From Candidatus Altarchaeales archaeon (GTDB taxonomy: Archaea > Altiarchaeota > Altiarchaeia > IMC4 > QMZM01): 7,811 nucleotides of DNA. Each line of letters begins with the position of its first letter. Position 1 is the stretch's first letter. The stretch covers positions 1 through 7,811 of the forward strand of contig QMZJ01000060.1 of NCBI GenBank assembly GCA_003663115.1. The letters run 5' to 3'. The position numbers were made by a program, and so were the translations under genes. The notes beneath the pieces were generated by a model. It worked only from the letters and a program-made list of their open reading frames with translations, had not been told where the DNA came from and searched no databases. Of the stretch, positions 6,175-7,811 are shown in pieces.

Positions 6175-6549
6175 TTACTTCCCCTTCTGCAGCTCATCCC
6201 ACCAGTTTGGGGGTAAAAATCTCTCTATGGTCAGGTCCCTCTTTAAATCCAGATCTCTAAGTTCCGGGTATTTGAACTTTGCCTCAAATCTCGTTTTATA
6301 CCTGAAGAGCCTTTCAACGCATTCATTACATAGAACCCCTGCATATGGTCTTTCCGGAATCTTCTTGCTCTTATTGAGTTTCCTCATCTTCGAGGGGATA
6401 TAATTCGGTACCCCGGAAAGGAGTTTTCCACATCTCCCGCAATGATGTCTTTTTGGTTTTTTCCTTTTGTAATGGGTTACCGTCTTCCCCCCGGGGGTTC
6501 TCACCTGTCTTCTCTTCTTGGATCTTGACCTATATCTTGGCGCGACCAT
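6175..6549 (-). CDS. rpl34e: Ribosomal protein L34e (eL34) with C-terminal extension
   Basis: This is a large-subunit ribosomal protein. The first 85 or so residues match the family: PRYRSRS, RTPGG, VTHY, a zinc ribbon with Cys37-x2-Cys40 and Cys74-x2-Cys77, and PERPYAGVLCNEC. The 124-residue length is well beyond the usual archaeal size of about 90. Residues 86-124 add a charged, aromatic tail (KFKYPELRDL...PPNWW) that I do not recognise. The ATG directly follows the DUF106 TAA with no gap, and GAGGTGA lies a few bases upstream inside that gene, so coupled translation is likely. Cytidylate kinase and L14e, which often follow L34e, are absent. Confidence 0.93.
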   Translation of the reverse strand: MVAPRYRSRSKKRRQVRTPGGKTVTHYKRKKPKRHHCGRCGKLLSGVPNYIPSKMRKLNKSKKIPERPYAGVLCNECVERLFRYKTRFEAKFKYPELRDLDLKRDLTIERFLPPNWWDELQKGK

Positions 6550-6969
6550 TTAGCTCACCTCTAAGAGTTTATTTATAATTAATGAAACGGTCATGGCACA
6601 TAAGAGGTACCACCAGAACCATCCCAGATTGAAGCCAAACAAGGAGACCACGGTACCCGCTGAACCGTATTGATCCTTCAACCACGTGAAAACCAGTATG
6701 AATGGAACGAATGTAATGAGCGTGGGCCTGAATGAATGCTTTAGGTTTTCCATCGTAAGCTTCATCATCTCCGCCTGGCTCTTCTGAAGCCTTTTTGTAT
6801 CCCCCGATTTTGTCGCTTTCTTCATCTCCTCCTGATACTTTTTTAATTTCTCTTTTGTCTCCCTCATCTTATCCTGATCTAATACTGCTTTCCTCACCAG
6901 TGCACTCATAATTGCAAGCCCTATGGATATTAGCGCTATTATATATCCCGCCTCGGTAATTTCGATCAT
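6550..6969 (-). CDS. DUF106 membrane protein, archaeal EMC3/YidC-like insertase
   Basis: The 139-residue protein belongs to the archaeal DUF106 family, related to YidC/Oxa1, Get1, EMC3 and TMCO1, which insert helices into membranes. It shows three membrane segments (about 8-26, 81-97 and 116-134). A Lys/Glu/Gln-rich coiled-coil hairpin (about 32-76) that should face the cytoplasm lies between the first two. Arg26 at the end of helix 1 suits the positively charged groove of the family. The ATG at 6969 is one base after the adk stop; GGAGG lies about 12 bases upstream within adk. The adk-DUF106-L34e order is a conserved archaeal gene string. Confidence 0.9.
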   Translation of the reverse strand: MIEITEAGYIIALISIGLAIMSALVRKAVLDQDKMRETKEKLKKYQEEMKKATKSGDTKRLQKSQAEMMKLTMENLKHSFRPTLITFVPFILVFTWLKDQYGSAGTVVSLFGFNLGWFWWYLLCAMTVSLIINKLLEVS

Positions 6970-6970
6970 C

Positions 6971-7534
6971 CTACTTTAAAACCTCCACCATCTCCTTTGC
7001 GGCCTCATCTATCTGTCCCCGTGGATTATTTATAACCTTCACCGTTGCCCCCGTGAATACGGAGTAAGCTGCAGCAAAGCTTCTGTTCACCATCTGATGT
7101 AATTCGATCATCTCTTCCATTTCCCTGTCCCTGTTTCTCCCTTTATCACCAGCTCTCCTCTCTGCGATCTCTTCTGGTTTTGCTTCGATAAGTATAATAC
7201 AATCTGGTTTCAATTTTCTCAGGACCAATTCCGGAAGCCCGGGAAGATACCCCTTTGGGGTACTTATACTACAGTGGGTATCAACCAGGACATTGTCCCC
7301 CATCTCCGAAATCCTCTCGGCGGCCAACTCCTGGATCTCCCTCTGTGTATCTGGATCCAATTTTCGCATATCATCCCTGTCTTCAACTATTTTTCTCGAT
7401 TTTGCGATATCGATCATAACATCACCATATGTCACCATTTCATATGCAATTCCCTCATCTCGGAGCATGTCCATTGCCCTCGTAGCAACGGTTGTCTTTC
7501 CGGTCCCCGGAATTCCAGTCACTACCGCAAGCAT
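6971..7534 (-). CDS. adkA: Archaeal-type adenylate kinase
   Basis: It catalyses ATP + AMP to 2 ADP in the cytoplasm; the archaeal form is usually a trimer. The 187 residues match the usual 185-195. The P-loop is GIPGTGKTT (7-15). The region VDTHCSISTPKGYLPGLP (residues 84-101) is diagnostic of AdkA rather than bacterial Adk, and an Arg-rich lid segment (RRAGDKGRNRDRE, about 126-138) follows. The ATG at 7534 has GGAGGTG five bases upstream. In most archaea this gene follows secY; here it is the first gene of its operon with its own promoter region. Confidence 0.95.
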   Translation of the reverse strand: MLAVVTGIPGTGKTTVATRAMDMLRDEGIAYEMVTYGDVMIDIAKSRKIVEDRDDMRKLDPDTQREIQELAAERISEMGDNVLVDTHCSISTPKGYLPGLPELVLRKLKPDCIILIEAKPEEIAERRAGDKGRNRDREMEEMIELHQMVNRSFAAAYSVFTGATVKVINNPRGQIDEAAKEMVEVLK

Positions 7535-7576
7535 TCTGGCACCTCCAAAATTTGGATGATAAGAGAATATGGATTA

Positions 7577-7607
7577 AGAAATTAAATATTAGCAAAGCCC
7601 GGGCTTT
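7577..7607 (-). promoter_or_regulatory. adk operon promoter with adjacent 14-bp palindrome
   Basis: On the minus strand AATATTTAAT (about 7590-7581) is a plausible TATA element, with transcription starting near 7559 and a leader of about 25 bases carrying GGAGGTG. Directly upstream, aaagcccgggcttt (7594-7607) is a perfect palindrome without loop, which suits a protein site more than an RNA hairpin. Confidence 0.4.
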
Positions 7608-7688
7608 AATACAATTGATTTTTAGAGATAGAGTAAAATATCTATTTAGTGGTTGTTAGATAACTGTCGTATAACCCCCTCGATGGCG

Positions 7689-7811
7689 AATACGTGAAGA
7701 AGATGCTTAAAAAGAAAAACCTCTCGGAGTGGTATCACAGCAGCCTTTTCTTTAGAAAAGAAAACGCTGGCGAAAAGAAAGGGAATCAAATACGTGAAGA
7801 AGATGCTTAAA
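7689..7811. repeat. 23-bp direct repeat spaced exactly 100 bp, reaching the window edge
   Basis: The 23 bases starting aatacgtgaagaag are identical at 7689-7711 and 7789-7811. The second copy ends at the last base of the window, so the repeat may be longer. Between them is an imperfect stem cttttct/agaaaag (7745-7760). This may be the edge of a tandem array with a 100-bp unit or two copies of an interspersed repeat end. Confidence 0.6.
7703..7810 (+). other. Short open frame of uncertain status within the repeat
   Basis: The frame ATG 7703 to TAA 7808-7810 encodes 35 Lys/Glu-rich residues (MLKKKNLSEWYHSS..., ending IREEDA). The frame stays open upstream to about 7667 (LSYNPLDGEYVKK). There is no clear ribosome binding site. 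The stop codon lies inside the second repeat copy; the first copy in another frame also ends IREEDA-stop. It may be a gene fragment fused to repeat sequence. I do not recognise a family. Confidence 0.25.

Noticed and set aside
7689..7811. CRISPR repeat-spacer unit
   Set aside because: Two copies 100 bases apart leave a 77-base gap, too long for a normal spacer, and no cas gene is present.

Overview
The window is archaeal. The evidence is an archaeal-type adenylate kinase, a DUF106 (EMC3/YidC-like) membrane protein, ribosomal protein L34e, a NurA-family nuclease, and an ABC transporter cassette with a COG1361 (S-layer/CARDB-like) protein. TATA-type promoters and strong GGAGG/GGTG ribosome binding sites agree with this. 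Arg codons are mostly AGA/AGG. A euryarchaeal-type or related uncultured lineage seems likely, but I cannot name a genus from sequence alone.

Layout from left to right. Positions 1-191 carry the plus-strand 3' end of an unrecognised gene interrupted by an in-frame TGA, followed by a terminator-like hairpin. Positions 241-550 hold no convincing gene. They contain a hairpin-rich element of about 190 bp with imperfect terminal inverted repeats, and inside it a short sequence encoding the same C-terminus (VDALRYE) as the neighbouring permease. Positions 551-5019 are a four-gene minus-strand operon read from right to left: MacB/LolD-type ATPase, secreted COG1361 protein with a C-terminal membrane anchor, then two different but homologous MacB/FtsX-type permeases that overlap by ATGA. 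The divergent promoter region 5020-5125 contains two perfect palindromes and a tandem 9-bp repeat. Positions 5126-6151 (plus) encode a NurA-domain nuclease with no HerA beside it. Positions 6175-7534 (minus) form a tight adenylate kinase - DUF106 - L34e operon. This is a fragment of the archaeal ribosomal/secretion superoperon: secY is not upstream, and cytidylate kinase/L14e/cbf5 are not downstream. Positions 7535-7811 hold the adk promoter region with a 14-bp palindrome, then a short open frame and a 23-bp direct repeat spaced exactly 100 bp apart that runs to the window edge.

Functionally, the ABC genes look like one machine. One ATPase would power a permease heterodimer, and the COG1361 protein supplies three extracellular Ig-like domains, a position comparable to the MacA adaptor of bacterial MacB systems although not homologous to it. 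The adk operon is housekeeping (nucleotide balance, membrane insertion, ribosome). NurA is a DNA end-resection nuclease. The best candidate for a little-described system is the ATPase/COG1361/paired-permease cassette. The most unusual non-coding structure is the 337-577 region.
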